64,000 bases of DNA from Rhyacichthys aspro (GCA_036850595.1 CM072158.1:16197422-16261421), one strand, 5' to 3'. Shown: positions 1 through 12,699, counted from the first letter of the stretch. The notes: generated from the letters alone by a model not told the origin. Made by a program: numbers and translations.

Positions 1-1204
1 CACAATATGTTAGAATGCATCAACAACTAGACAATTTTGCCATGGTTTTCAGATAAACACAGTACAAACACTAAAAGGGCCAAATGTAAACGTTGGAATT
101 GGACTGGAATTCAAAAAGGGCTTTCTACTCTGTGCTGAAATGAAAACACATTTATGCTCAGGTTCACCAAACTAAATTCAGCATGTACAAGTATCCTCTG
201 ATCCCACTTTGAACCAGAGGTGAAGCCAAAGATAAAAGGCACCACATCTTAAATGGCTTTCTGGGGAGTTTAAGGTACAAACATATACAGTGAAACTCAT
301 TTAGCCAACGTGGCCTCTGTGATCCCAATTAACTCCAGGCACGGCACACATACTTTACGCAGCACGACTTGCAATGACCACAATTCACTGCAGGATCTTA
401 TGAGAAAAAAACTTGTATATTCCTCTTGGTGCATTCAAGCAAGTTTTCTCCACAATATCACAGTGTGCAATGTGCATGTTACTTCAAAGGAAGGGTAATA
501 CAGAAAATGAAACAAAGCTCAATAGGAATAGTTCTGTCAGGTACAAAAGGATCCAGCCAGGCAGCATCAGATTCTAATTCCATAATGGCATGACCTTTAT
601 GATTAATTACTCCTATTCATTTCATGAATCAGGACAGTGGCATTAGCTAGACTCCAGAATAAGGCCAGCACTACACATCAAATAGAAAAGAGCATCTATA
701 AATGTAACTTGTAATAATAGATAAGGAATATGCAGAACTTTTTATTTAATGATGGACTAAAAATATGGTTCTATAAGGATTCAAGGGCAAACTAATGCAT
801 TGTCTTTTGTTTGAATTGTTATTTAATGCCTCAGATTGGGTGCAGCAAAACAAAAACAATACAAAATGAATCAATAAATAATCCATGTTTGAGTTAATAC
901 ATAACAATCAACATCACTTTGACATCCCTTCAAAATAATGGACAAACCTGGACAAGTCAATATGGCTGCTGTGGAGTCAAATACAGCTGACATGCTTTCG
1001 CCCTATTATTGACAGTCAAGGTCACATAACTGACAAGAAACTACATGTGTGCCCACTCACAAACAAACAAACAATTAAATAAATAAATAATAAATACATT
1101 TTGCATTAGATGTGTCTGTAAACAAAAAAATGGTACACTTTTTTTTTTTTTTTTTAACACTGATATTTATTTCATGGAGTCTCTTGGAAGAGGTGTGACT
1201 TCAA
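1..1204. other. Non-genic AT-rich DNA
   Basis: No gene is seen. The stretch is ordinary AT-rich sequence with simple repeats near its right end: AAAC units at about 1060-1075, AAAT units at about 1076-1098, and a run of 17 T at 1139-1155 that sits just upstream of a dispersed repeat. Confidence 0.6.
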
Positions 1205-1600
1205 AGCAGGTTTTTTTCCCTTTCATCCTGGTCTCAACCTCACCACTCACCCCCAACAGCAGTACAGTAAATCTGGACCAATTCACCACCTTAAAATACT
1301 AATACATTACATTAAACCACAAAGTTTGGAGATTACCTTAAAAGCTTACTTTTGAGTTCAGGGTCAGACCTTGCCATCCTTTAATTATCTCCGCCTCATT
1401 AAACATGAATGCACTGCCAATAGTTTTCTTGCATTTCACTTCACTTCTTTTTCTCAGTCTTTTTTCTTTTTTTTCTCTTTTTAGCGAGGTTTCTCTGAGT
1501 GTATGAGGTATTTCCTTGTTGACATCAGGAAGACCAATACATATCTTATTCAAGAACAAGCATGTAATTAGCCAAATCTTGCTTTGTCTTCTTTCTCTTT
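1205..1600 (+). repeat. Dispersed repeat family A, copy 1 (diverged)
   Basis: This stretch aligns by eye with 9800-10330 and 63140-63545. Shared landmarks in the same order are 'ctcaccactcacccccaacag', 'attatctccgcctcattaaac', 'gcactgccaatag' and, further on, 'attagccaaatcttgct'. It is the most diverged of the three copies and lacks a recognisable coding frame. The class is unknown. Copy 3 has an inverted partner, which suggests a foldback or MITE-type DNA element. The open frame on the minus strand here has no family resemblance and is treated as chance. Confidence 0.55.
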
Positions 1601-2639
1601 TAATAATGCAATAACTGTATGCTTTTAGGCACATTGAACACAAGAGAGAGAGAAAAAAAAAAAAGTTTTATTGTTTAACCATACTTGCAGAAAGCATTTT
1701 TTCTTTCTTCTTTGTGATTGACATGACACAACATGGAACAGGGATAGTCTTGATGTTGACTGATCTATTTATAACTTAACAGCTGTTTTTATAGACAGCC
1801 CCTCCTTATTTCTTATCAACATATGTGTTATTCTTTTCATTTAAATCAACACACAGAGAGATCTACCCACAGTCTTCAGCAGCTGTGCTACTTTTCAAAA
1901 CAGGTCGCAGTAAAAGACCAAAAGAGATAAATAATATAATAATAAGACTTCAATTTTAGTACTGATGGCTCTGATTTTTCTCAGTTAGTTCATCATCAGA
2001 AAAATGAACTGAAACCACTTTTCTTTAAGCAACCTTGCAAAACTTTTAGCCAGTAGAGGGCGCAGATCCCTGTCAGATGCCATGTTTGTTAACCAGTACA
2101 AACATTTAAGATGGAAAATTTGGATAAAAGAACATGCCTTCTGCAATGGTAGGGTCCTTTTTGTGTATTTTGTACAAATATGACTCTACTAGGATCCAGT
2201 ATATTGGCCTTTTTTCCTATGTGTTATATCACAAAGGTAAGAACATTAGAGTAAATGACAAACTCCAGTCTCCTACATGGATAATTCAGCAAGGGAGGTG
2301 TCACTATCTTTATTTTGGGTATTCAATAATGCAATGGCGGGAAATCTTTTTGGTAAATATATAATCTGAATTAAAGTTTGTTCATTAAGCCACCATCCCG
2401 CGCTCTGCTTACATTCATTACTGAGAATTTGTCAAAGAGGAAACACTCATCTAATGCATTTATGAGCTAATGATTTACATATATTAAAATTGCAGACAGT
2501 TCATTACAATATAAAACATGAGCCGGTGAACAGAAGGGTGAATTAATCTGTCAGTGAAACAATGTCTCAAATAATGAAGCATTTTACTGCAAAGAATACT
2601 GTGAACACAGCTATACCCGGTAGAATGTTGTTTTTTTAT
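1601..2639. other. Non-genic DNA
   Basis: No gene is seen. It contains a (GA)/(A) tract at about 1645-1665 and a CTCF-like motif at 2049-2064, listed separately. Confidence 0.55.
2049..2064 (+). promoter_or_regulatory. CTCF-like motif
   Basis: The bases 'gccagtagagggcgca' match the core of the vertebrate CTCF consensus (CCASYAGRKGGCRS) closely, in an otherwise AT-rich, CpG-poor stretch. Occupancy is not shown by sequence; a match this good can also occur by chance or inside old repeats. Confidence 0.45.
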
Positions 2640-2880
2640 CTACTGTGATTAAATACGCAGCGCACAAGAGGAATAATTAATATTTGATTGGATGACTGGT
2701 CACGAGACATCCCGTTTCCAATCTCATCCATCTCATTGTGTGCTGCAATTACATATTTTTCAGCGAATGAACAAATAAGAAAAGCAACATTCTGGCGAAG
2801 ATCAACGCACAAAGAGAAGAGCTCGAGGAATCCAGCCATGTTCTGCCTCTGTATGAATTATTTTACTCAAGGATGAGGAT
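2640..2880. other. Candidate conserved noncoding block
   Basis: This stretch is less simple than its surroundings. It has no microsatellite or known repeat, keeps several CpG sites, and carries homeodomain-like ATTAAT/TAATTA words. Short open frames on both strands overlap each other and show no recognisable domain, so I favour a regulatory element over an exon. Conservation itself is inferred, not seen. Confidence 0.22.
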
Positions 2881-3672
2881 AGTGTTGAGCGAGGGGGGTT
2901 TGAATACTGAATCACAACACAGGGTCAAGTTTAATTTCCCCAAAAGCTCGTGTTTGCAGATGTTATGTTTTCAAAAGTACGGTGCATTGTGTCAAATTCA
3001 CAGTTAAACAAAATGGAAGAGATCCGTCAAAATCAATGTCACCTACATGTGTACAAACAGCTAAAAATACAGTAACACTGGTTTGTTATAAGACATGTAT
3101 AGCTCCATATAAGCCAATGGGAGTTTGATTACTTCCTGTTTCTACAACTTCATTTAATCTCGTTCTAGCCTCCGTCACCAAACACTAACCACCATGAGTC
3201 TCGACTGGACTTGGATTGTTTGGATTTTATAACTCTTCCTATATTTATTACAGTGTACACTTTTCCTGGTCTTGACTTGGTCTTGACCCAAATAAGTCTT
3301 GGTCTCAACTTGGTGTTTTAATAGGAGCTTCTTAAACTGTTAAACTTTCATGTTAAATTTTGAAAGCAAAGTGTATATTTGATGTTTTTAAAACCTTTAC
3401 TTACTTTTTAATACTTTTCACACAAAATACATCTGCATATAAATAAACAGTCCCGTGTGTTTGCTGTTCTTTACTCGACATCATGTTCTCATGAAGTCTC
3501 GGCAGGCCCATGAACAGTGACCCACCCATACTAGTGCTAGTTTTTTCATTATTTTTATTCTATATTTATAATTCTGAGTGGATTTTATGATGATTGCTGG
3601 GCTGGGGCTTCCCTGTTGTATGTAAATGTGTTTTCTGTTGTTCGATGTTTGTTGGTGTTTTTATCTCTGCAC
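2881..3672. other. Non-genic DNA with old repeat scraps
   Basis: No gene is seen. At 3195-3320 there are repeated words built on 'cttgacttgg' and 'gtctcaacttgg', which look like a worn piece of a dispersed or tandem fish repeat. Confidence 0.45.
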
Positions 3673-3720
3673 TGATGCTGCTGCACAACTGAAGTTCCTG
3701 ACGGATCAATAAAGGTACTT
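3673..3720 (+). repeat. LINE-type 3' tail fragment
   Basis: The words 'gaagttcctgacggatcaat' followed by 'aaaggtactt' resemble the common fish LINE (L2/CR1-type) terminus ending in 'ggatcaataaagt'. No reverse transcriptase sequence is visible upstream, so this is a short 5'-truncated piece. Confidence 0.4.
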
Positions 3721-5599
3721 AAAACTTCTCTTTACAGATAATAATTACTTGAATAATCATGAGTTTGCAACTTGTGTTTTCATCTTACGGAAAATATAAA
3801 GGGATGAGGGGAATAAAATGTATGAAAAAGAAAATTGTGGTTTAAAACAGATCAAATTAATAAAATAAAAAAGTTTATTGGCCATTAGACATTTTTGAGG
3901 GACTACAGTTTTTTTTTTCTGAATCTAAGCCAATGTGGTAAAATTAAACTCCAAAACTATATCCTCAAGAGACAGAACATATCAGAATGTGGAGAAAAAT
4001 GTGTAACTCTTGAAACTCTTGGAAAAATGACACTTTGTTGTTAAAATGTGACACACTATCACCACCTTTATAAACTCGTCTGTCACCATTTACACACAGT
4101 GAGAAATCTGTAGCTTTTTTTACATTTCTACCAAAGTCAGACCAGATCATGTGTAGAATGTGGTAAGTATAGATGCAGTGCAATGACAAAAAAACCCAAA
4201 AAACTAAAAACTGCCCAGTATTCTCTGACCAAACATCGATAGAAGTACGGAGTGGCATGCCTCTGAATCTATTTCACCACAGGCTGCTTCCAGAAGACTG
4301 GCTCACTGATAGAGCTGACAGACAGATACTTTCCAGCTCCAGGCAGAGAAAAACTCCTCAAAGGGGTCAAATAAGGGGAACTGAGATCAATTTTGGACAA
4401 GACCAGCCTGGTGAAAACTGATATTGTATTGAATATCAGTTTTCAATCAGGGCGCTGATTTCGGTGTAATCCAGATGTGTCACATGTGAGTTCAGAGTTC
4501 AGGTGGTTGCCGATTGAAAATGATGTTTTATTGGCAGTGTATACAAATTGACAAACAGTCTGTGATGTATTAAACATAGAAAATTGCTTATTGAGTGTCA
4601 AGTTTTGAAATTTGTGCATGCACTTATTTTGACTTTAGAATAGCGTCTGGTGATATGAACAGAGAAGTAATGGTATTTAAGTGTTACACTTTGGTCAGGG
4701 CTTAATTTAATCCATCTGGTTCAGGATCTGAAAACTGTCTTATTTTGACATGGTGTGATTCAGTAACTATTTACTTGGATCTTGCTGGGATTTGAACACC
4801 CTACACGCTGAAATAAATGCCTGTTAGAAATGCACTGACTGGAGCCGTCTCCTGCTGATTCTGTGTAATATTCTGTATATTCTGTGTAAGTAAATGCCTT
4901 GTAAAATTGTAGTTTTGAAGAAATAAAACCAGTCAGCTTTGGTCGTATTTAAACTCTTTGTCTTGAGTCCACCTCTGGATGTATAAGTTTGTTGATGCTG
5001 TTGAAGAGAGGGCTGTGATTGTGACTGACAGGAGCGTCTGCTGCAGCGGGATTAGGCAGTTTTACTTAAGTTTAACAAAGAAGGAGCAGTTGTTATGTCA
5101 GCGTGGGCTATAACCAACAAAACTGTCTCTGACCGGTTTATGGAGGAGTTAAGTTCTATACACATTTTTTTGGCCAGAGGATGAGATAATTTGGCGATAA
5201 GTTAACATTATGTAAAGTATTTTGAGTGAGGTGTAGATTAACAATAGCATGTTCCTTTGGGCATTTGGGCACTGTTTTGACCTCACAGACCCTGGTTTTA
5301 AACTGCATTTTTCATTCCAGCAACTGTTGATTTAGAAATTAAGCACTGACTCCACTTTTTCCATCTGGGACCCATAATATCTCTTTCCAAATAAACACAA
5401 ATACAATGGATATCCCTCCGATTTTACAGACAGACAAAAGAGTCTGGTTGGAGCTGTTCTAAGATCCTCAGTAGGGCATGTGTGGTTTTTGAGAAAGTGC
5501 AGGCACTGCTTACTAAAATTAATTCATTTATTATTACATCTAAAACCCCATTTACCTTTATCACTACCTTGATGTGCAGATGGAGTCATTGGTTGCCCT
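3721..5599. other. Non-genic DNA
   Basis: No gene is seen. The only notable structure is a perfect inverted repeat at 4412-4445, listed separately. Confidence 0.55.
4412..4445. repeat. Perfect 14-bp inverted repeat, 6-bp loop
   Basis: Arms 4412-4425 and 4432-4445 are exact reverse complements (tgaaaactgatatt / aatatcagttttca) around the loop 'gtattg'. It could form a stem in RNA or a cruciform in DNA. The stem is too short for a microRNA precursor and has no T-run or known family to support an RNA gene. Confidence 0.6.
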
Positions 5600-5770
5600 G
5601 AGCGAGGTCACATTCAAAAGCCCCCCTCCTGAGTAAAACATTCTCGCCGTGATTAATTGACTAGGCACAAATCAATATGGCCACCAGGGGGAAAAACAGA
5701 CACGCAAGGATCCGTGTGAAATTCGACGACCTTCAAATCACAACTCATGCCGTGTGACAGGAATCAATAG
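5600..5770. other. Candidate conserved noncoding block with CTCF-like motif
   Basis: A CpG-retaining, repeat-free stretch holding 'gtgattaattga' and, at 5678-5694, 'tggccaccagggggaaa', a strong CTCF-core match on the plus strand. Candidate insulator or enhancer by inference only. Confidence 0.3.
5678..5694 (+). promoter_or_regulatory. CTCF-like motif
   Basis: The bases 'tggccaccagggggaaa' match the CTCF consensus core CCACCAGGGGG, in the same orientation as the motif at 2049-2064. Binding is not shown. Confidence 0.45.
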
Positions 5771-7099
5771 ATATAGATGTGAGTTGACCAGAATGATGCT
5801 TTGTGCCTCACGGGAAAGAGGGAAAATGTTACTTCAAAGATCTTTCCTCAACTCTAAGAACTACTGTAGAATAAATAGGTATAGAATAAGTAAAGACTTA
5901 AAAACACTACCAGGAAGTGTTTTGATGATTCATTTTCTACAGTAACTGTTAATGATGCTGTTGAACATAAGCACCGGGGTTCAAAACACACAAGTGCATT
6001 TATTTAAAACAGATGTGAAACAACTGCTGAATGGATTTCCTCACTGATGCCCTTCAATGAAACATAAAATCTGAACAGGTTTTCTTCAGGTGCCATTAAA
6101 TACCACCTGGGATCCGGCTAATGAGGACAGTCTTTGTGCATACTAGCTAGTGTACGCTACAATACAGAAAGCAAGACAAGAACACAACTACTTTTATACT
6201 GACTTAGTGTTCATCGCATCTTTAACGCACATCCACCTGAATGAGTTTCACATCTTACTCCTGGTCCGTCTGTGTGTACAATCTTCCGACAGCAGAGAAA
6301 GAGCTTTTTGGCTGAGGTCTTGTACCTGAATAGTTAATGGGACACTAGAAAACATTTGTTCCATTTGTTACTTAGTAAGCCATGATTTATGCTCATACAC
6401 TGATGTTATTGGAATGCTGTCTTTGTCTGTGTATGCGCAAAAGAGAAACTATTGAGTCCACATTTAAACACTTGGTGTAGTCTTGGTACTTTACAGCATT
6501 CAGCCTGTTAAAAAGAGAAAAGGCTGACTGACTGGTTTAAATACGTCTTTAATGAATTATTTAACACTAAACTAAACTCCGATCATGGTTTTTGATAACT
6601 TAAAGAATTATCAGCTGATCACAGTTTCTATTTAATGTATTAAGTTACTTATTTTTACACCAAGAGCAGCGTGAGTGATGTTTTCGATGCTTACAAGCCG
6701 CTCCACTCGGCCTTAGTGCTAATTAACTTTGAGCTACCCCCTCATATTCATTGATGTGACATACCTTTAAATGTTTGAGAAGGTTTGTGGAGCCAATTTT
6801 TGTGGGAACGAAGAGTGATAGTCTCACAGCTTTGGAATAATTTGATTTGAATTAGCCATTTTAGTTGATCTTTAATCACATAATTTTAGCCGTTATTAGC
6901 TGATCAGTATCAGGTGACTGCCCTTACCAGTGGATGAATGTATGGAATAAGAAGAGGGTCCACTGTGATTTCTGCATCTCATAGTTGTTAGTATAAGATA
7001 GTGATTTATTGTTGAAACAAAAAAAAAAAAAAAGCTACACAGCTCAGAACAACAAATATTGAAAACTTAAGGGACATGAGGTGCCAGTGTTAATATCTG
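5771..7099. other. Non-genic DNA
   Basis: No gene is seen. An A-run lies at about 7019-7033. No repeat family is recognised. Confidence 0.55.
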
Positions 7100-7560
7100 C
7101 ACTTGTCACCTGATGAGTTCTCTCTCTGTTTAAAAAAGCAGCAGCTGGCAAACCTTTGCGATTGATAATGGAAAGACATTTGAGCTGTCGTTGAACCGCT
7201 TGTGGCTCATCTCCCATATTTTACCCCCTCTGAACAGAAGTGTACTGACTCGATTTATTTTCCCGTGATTGCAATTTCTCTTGTTTATGCTATGAAAATG
7301 AGTTTGTATGGAGATGAAAAGGAATCGGATTCTAATTTGTTCCGAGCTTGCGTGAATGTGATAATGAGATTCTGTTGTACGCCAGCAATTTTGATATATC
7401 ACTGGTGACAAGGATGGAAAACAAATGCCAGAGTTGAAATCAAATCGTTGCGTCATACAGATAGTCCCAGACATCTTTGTGATAACGACCTGGCTCGCCT
7501 AGTGCCTTAAATTATGCATACAGGATTAATAATAATGCTGATTTATATGCACACTGTGTG
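7100..7560. other. Candidate conserved noncoding block
   Basis: This repeat-free stretch keeps CpGs and mixed composition. Open frames run on both strands over the same bases (7202-7408 plus and 7130-7474 minus), as expected of unusually stop-poor noncoding sequence; neither shows a known domain. I infer a possible enhancer-type element. Confidence 0.22.
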
Positions 7561-7802
7561 GTTTTGAAAGACATATAAAGAAACAACTTGTCAAAGTCAC
7601 TGCATGGTGCGGAATGAAGTGCGACAAATGTGACAATGCAACAGATGGCTGGCTCCATTTTTAGTTACAGTTCTGTGCAATGCCTGTAAATAGTGTAGTA
7701 TTTAACAAGAATTAAATAAGACTTCACTGCTGATTAAATAGACTTTTATGTGTCTAACAATTTCCATGAGATGTCAAAGTGGCTCTTAAAGGGACACATG
7801 TA

Positions 7803-7911
7803 CTGCCTCACAGCAAGAAGGTCCAGAGCGGGACTCCTGGGCTGAATTGAAATTTGAAAATGTATTAACTTTGCCCACATGGATAATAAAGGGATTATTA
7901 TTATTATTTTG
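7803..7911 (+). repeat. SINE-like head fragment joined to LINE-type tail
   Basis: 'ctgcctcacagcaagaaggtcc' (7803-7824) is the head of the teleost SINE-like family seen at 30642. It is followed at 7841-7911 by a tail with 'ggataataaagggatta' and a short (TTA)n, which resembles a LINE/SINE 3' end. This is probably two old fragments side by side or a chimeric SINE. Confidence 0.45.
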
Positions 7912-9799
7912 CTAAAATAACACCAGTCATGCGTGCACAACATGCTAAATCTGGATGCACTTTTAGCTTCCACACTCAGTCTTAGCCTTGGCAGATCACA
8001 TTGCAGGTGCTGGATTAACTAGAGTGCACTTTCTCTACCCTGTATTTTGTGCACTCTGGCAATCATTCATTATTGCCTTACAATACGTTTCAGTTAAGTG
8101 CACCATAAATCCCAAGTAGATTTTTTGTGACCCATTCTCAGTTTGACATCTAAGAGTTTGGTGTCTCGTCCGGAATAAAGATACAAACAGAAGAAATTAA
8201 ATCCTCAAACTATGATGATTCATGATGCGTTTTAAACTGAGGTCTTCCTCTTTTCTAAACTACTACATTTACCTTCACTTCCTCATGGATTAAGAGTCTT
8301 AACAGCTCAAGGCTCATAAAGACTCAAATAAAGCTTTAAATAACATGACTGTTAAGAGAAAATAGTGTGACTAATGGTAATCAATTGATATTTTATGTCC
8401 AGGCATATGCAGGAAGAAAACTAACGGTAATATTATATTATGAACTGTATTTAGGGAAAAACAACAACGCTATGCTGTAATGATGGTGATGCATGTAAGG
8501 TCAATTTGGAAAGTCAAGTGCCACATTTTAACTGAGATTTAAGTTCTCTTTCCGACTCACACAATGTTGGTTTGCAGAAGAGAATCTAGAGATTCAAAAG
8601 AAACACTGTTAGGATTGTTATTATGTAAGTTATCAATGTCAAGGATGTAAATCTTTTTGGAATATATAAGATACAGTGACTTCTCAATACGGTGTAAGAT
8701 AAAACAGCAGTACTCATTCAATATTCTTAACAAACACGCCGGCTACAACACAGACAGGTTTATGTGGAGGGCAATATAAAAGCTGGAGCACATCCAAGCC
8801 ATTCATTAGCCATTATGGAGGATCAAGCCTGGCACACACAAGAGGATGAACAATTAGAAGGGAAAATAAACAATGTTATAAATCTGCAAACAGGTTGTTG
8901 TGAGGTGTAAACATGTTCCTGTGCTGTGTGCAGACTCACTGACCGAAAGTGTAAAAGTGAACTTAATAACTGTTATTAGCCTTGAAAGTTGTTCTCTTTT
9001 TTAACTGAAATGTCACAAAGTACACAACAGTACATTGTGCGGGTTAGCTTTGCTGCACATTCTAAAGTACAAACACTTCATACACGGTGCCAGGTCAAAC
9101 TTTCATTTTTCTTCAGGGATGCACAGTATTAATTTTTCTGTTTACTTTTGACATTTGTAGCTGTACCTCAAGGCTACTTAGCAGTCCCATATGTCTCTGG
9201 ATAATAAGTGCATCTCTTGGCTCTTCAAGGTGGTGTGTGAAGGCTTTTCCAACGTCGGTATGAACTTCATTAGAAGTCACAATCAGACAAGGTTACATGA
9301 AAGTGTTGTCTGTGGCTCGCATTTGTCTGTCTCTGTCCTGCTATTCATGCCGTAATCAGAAAATATTTTCACTCTGAGGCCCTTAGATGTCACTGAAGTG
9401 AATAGGCTTCTTTTGTATCATTGATACAAAACACACAGTTTTACATTCAAGAAATGCACAAGATGACTGATAATAATGCTATTCCATACTTCACCAAATG
9501 ATTCAAATAATGTTAACCCTTTTAACTTAAGTTGCCTATATTTGTGACCCACAAACAATACTATTATTTTAATGCATATAGGTAGTATCATTAACAAATA
9601 AAAACCCTGCTATTGGATTTTGGTGTGCTGGCTTGGGTTTACCAGGCATTGTTAGTTTATTAACTCATCCTCTACTGGTCCTCCTGAGCAGGTCATGAGT
9701 GGCTAGAGATCTCAGCTTATTTGGACATGAAGCCGTTTACACTCACAATTGCTAACTTTGGGAAATTTGGATTCAGCTTAAAGCTCCAGTACCCGATTT
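7912..9799. other. Non-genic DNA
   Basis: No gene, RNA or repeat family is recognised in this AT-rich stretch. Confidence 0.5.
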
Positions 9800-10330
9800 T
9801 GTTTTTGCCGTCCCTGTCTCAGTTCCTCCACTCTCCCCCAACAGCAGCGTAGTAACCTTTTCTGCTTCTTTTAGTTAAAATAAGGTCAAACTGAACCGAT
9901 TTTCCACTACAAAATAGTGATAAGTTACATTAAACAGAAGTTTGGCGCTTACCTGAAACTTTTATCTTTGGAGTTTACCATTGTAGACTGTAGTGATTCC
10001 GTAATTATCCCCACCTCGTTAAACACTGCGTCAAAGCATTGCGTCAAAGCATTGCCAACATTTATCCATGTTTAATTTGCTGCCCATTTCTCTATTTTTT
10101 TTTTTTTTTTAATCTTTTTTGAGCTTTTTCGCTGTAAAATAAAGTGTATTTTGCAAAGGAATAACTCATTTCTTGATTTTTTTTGGTCCTTCATTGTTGT
10201 CAACCAATGGCAGTGCACTTTTTTACCGGAGGCAAGCCGGTGTGATTGGCCAAAATCCTGCTGTGGTATGATCATTCTCATCTATTAAAATCCATAATTA
10301 TAAAGCCTAGATCACATCTTGAGGTCTCAT
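9800..10330 (+). repeat. Dispersed repeat family A, copy 2
   Basis: Strongly similar along its length to 63140-63545. Shared landmarks are 'cccccaacagcagcgtag', 'attatccccacctcgttaaac', 'caaagcattgccaac', 'gagctttttcgctgtaaaat', 'gtattttgcaa', 'gtcaaccaatggcag' and 'tctattaaaatcc'. Inside it a 13-bp unit (gcgtcaaagcatt) is duplicated at 10028-10053. T-runs at about 10089-10110 interrupt it. No coding frame is convincing. The element class is unknown. Confidence 0.65.
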
Positions 10331-10635
10331 TTTTTTCACGGATGATTCCTGTGACAATTAAACTGTTAAACTAAATGCAACAGTAAAACAAATTAGGTAA
10401 TCACCTTTTAAATATTTGAACCATAAACTGATGTTTTGCCAGAAAGTCTTTTATGTGCATGCCTTACAATGTACAAAGTCTGCCGTTACCATGGAGCCTT
10501 CAACCAATGGAAAAAATAGGCATCAAAAGATGATATGCATTACACACAAATTCTGAATTCTGTTCAGGTGCACTGAAAAACATCCATTCTAAGCCCTTCA
10601 GACAGACCTAAGTCAATAGTCACACTATTCCTTAC

Positions 10636-10841
10636 ATGTCCATAACACAAGAGGTAGGGAGTCTTGTTAACCCGGTCCACCTGAGGCCTCCTGAATAACA
10701 GCATAGAGTCAAACTGTTTTATGATGGAGCGCACAATGGCAGAAGAGAAGGACTGCTGAGGTGCACTCCCCATCATTGCTTCTACTGCAGCAGTGGAGCA
10801 GCAGGTGACAGTTGTAGAGCTATATGCAAAAACCTCAGTCT
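10636..10841 (-). CDS. Candidate internal exon, unrecognised protein
   Basis: On the minus strand an open frame covers 10564-10896. Within it, a pyrimidine-rich tract ending 'ggttttcag' gives an acceptor before base 10841, and 'GTAAGG' gives a donor after base 10636. This defines a 206-bp exon (entering in codon position 2, leaving after position 3) coding for about 68 residues. The predicted peptide is mixed in composition, with Cys-Cys and Arg-Arg-Pro words and one NKT glycosylation-like site. I do not recognise its family. It could belong to a large gene on the minus strand whose other exons lie outside the window, be a relic of a mobile element, or be chance. No neighbouring exon is seen to support it. 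Confidence 0.22.
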
Positions 10842-11105
10842 CTGAAAACCAAACAGAGGGAAGAAGACTGCATGGACAAGACATCTGGCAGCCCAAAGAA
10901 CATGTGGATGGAGTCGTTATGGCTTAAGTGAAGGTGACTATAGAAAACAGAAGAAAACATGCCCTTGATCTACTACAATTTTACTCTTGAAGTGCACAAA
11001 TACTAGCAAGAATCAAGCACATATCTGTTGTTGTTTTAAAAGTCAACAGTTCAACAGATTTTTCAACACACTATAATACCTAATGTCCATTTTAAGTACA
11101 TGATC
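10842..11105. other. Non-genic DNA
   Basis: No feature is seen beyond the upstream part of the open frame described at 10636-10841. Confidence 0.45.
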
Positions 11106-11287
11106 TGCACAGTGGCAGAGTGGTTAGCGCTCCTGTGATCCTAGTGAATATATGGTAGAGTTAATGGTTGTCTGTCAATGTCTGTGTCAAAATGGTGTAC
11201 CCTGCCTCAAAGGCCCAAAGCTGCTGGGATAGGCTCCAGCCACCAATAGTACTAGGTGGCAGAAAATGAATGAATGAATGAATGAAT
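11106..11287 (+). repeat. tRNA-headed SINE-like copy, short form
   Basis: It starts with 'cacagtggcagagtggttag', which contains an RNA polymerase III A-box (TGGCNNAGTGG). It then jumps to 'tagtgaatatatgg', 'ggttgtctgtcaatgtctg' and 'gctgctgggataggctccag', and ends in (AATG)n at about 11264-11287. Compared with the full copy at 30642 the middle part is missing, including the B-box and the promoter-proximal 'gtgggttctctccggg' segment. Confidence 0.7.
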
Positions 11288-12699
11288 GATCAATCGATCT
11301 GTATTGGTTTCAAACTAAGAGGAATGTGAAATGTGAAAAGACAGCAAAAGCTATGTTTTAAAAATAAATCTGAGTTACGTCCTGAGGCGTTACACCACTG
11401 CAGATGGTTCTCGGCGAGATTCCCCAGTGAAAAAAAACAATTGACGGATTAATTGTGGAGATGAATTTCTCTCTGGGAATAATAAGGAGTAACTTACTCG
11501 AATAGAAATGAGGACACTTGTCTATCTCTGGCAATTCTTAATCACAGCTTGTCATAAGTAAACGTATTGATTTTGGAGTGGACATAAGAGTGGGTTTTTA
11601 TTGGGAGACTTGATTTTCCATCTTATTAACACTCAGAGAGTAAACATGTGAATTTAGGCATTAAGTTTAGAACAAGAACAGGTATTAAATGAGATCAAAA
11701 CAAACCAACACAAAAGTAAATCTTCAAGATGGCTGCATCTCAGTAAAAAATGCTTAACCACCTGACGCATCAACATCAGAAAAGATAAAGCCATGAATCA
11801 ACATAACCCTACCAAAACAATACTAAGTGAACTAAACTATCTATGGCATTTAAATCTGCCATTTCTCTGACTCAACAATAAGAGCACACACTCTTTCCCA
11901 CCTAAACCCACACCTCAAAGTGAAACAGTACAAAAATTCAATCTAGTCTGAAATTACAAAGGACCAATATAGCTCACATTTTTACCTTTGGGACGTTTTC
12001 TGTCAGGACATGACTGGAGCCCCTCTGGTGTCACCGGCTTCTGTCTCTGTCATTCTGAAACACAGAAAACAAATAGGAACATGAAGACTGAAAGGTTTTA
12101 GTGGACATTTATTACACAGCATAAGTTATGGATTCAAATAGAGACAGATTTTACTGTTGGCGGTGTTACTTTATGAATATTACTCCCCTCAGGTGAATAC
12201 TGGGTGTAAGAGAGATTTAAAAGGCTGGCTGAGTTCAGATATCACAAGATGGATTATTATCCGGTAGAATTAATGACAAAAGTGTGATGTGAAGGTGTAA
12301 TTTAGTCACTAGCCTGTTTTGTTTTCCACCATCTGCCACACCAAACTCCTTGTTCCCATTTGTCATCCACTAAGTCCACACACAGATACAATTTATAGCC
12401 CGCTGAACTAACAAAGCACCATACAAAGGAGAGTTGTTTTTTTTTCCAGACAAAACAAGCTTTTAATATTCTCCGCAATTGGATTCCCGTGAGATTTGTG
12501 AGTTCACAGACTCAGCTAAATCCATCTTTTACTGCGTCAGGAAATGCAGTTTTTATTTGACCTGCTACAAGTTCAGACTGATGGAGTGGCAGTACTGGCA
12601 GTTTAGAGGTGTATTTAAGATTTGACAATAAAGGAACATTTTACAGTCACTGAAGTAAACACCATGGCACTGCTTTGATTGGATAAAATGACCAGTTAC
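11288..12699. other. Non-genic DNA
   Basis: No gene or repeat family is recognised. Confidence 0.5.
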
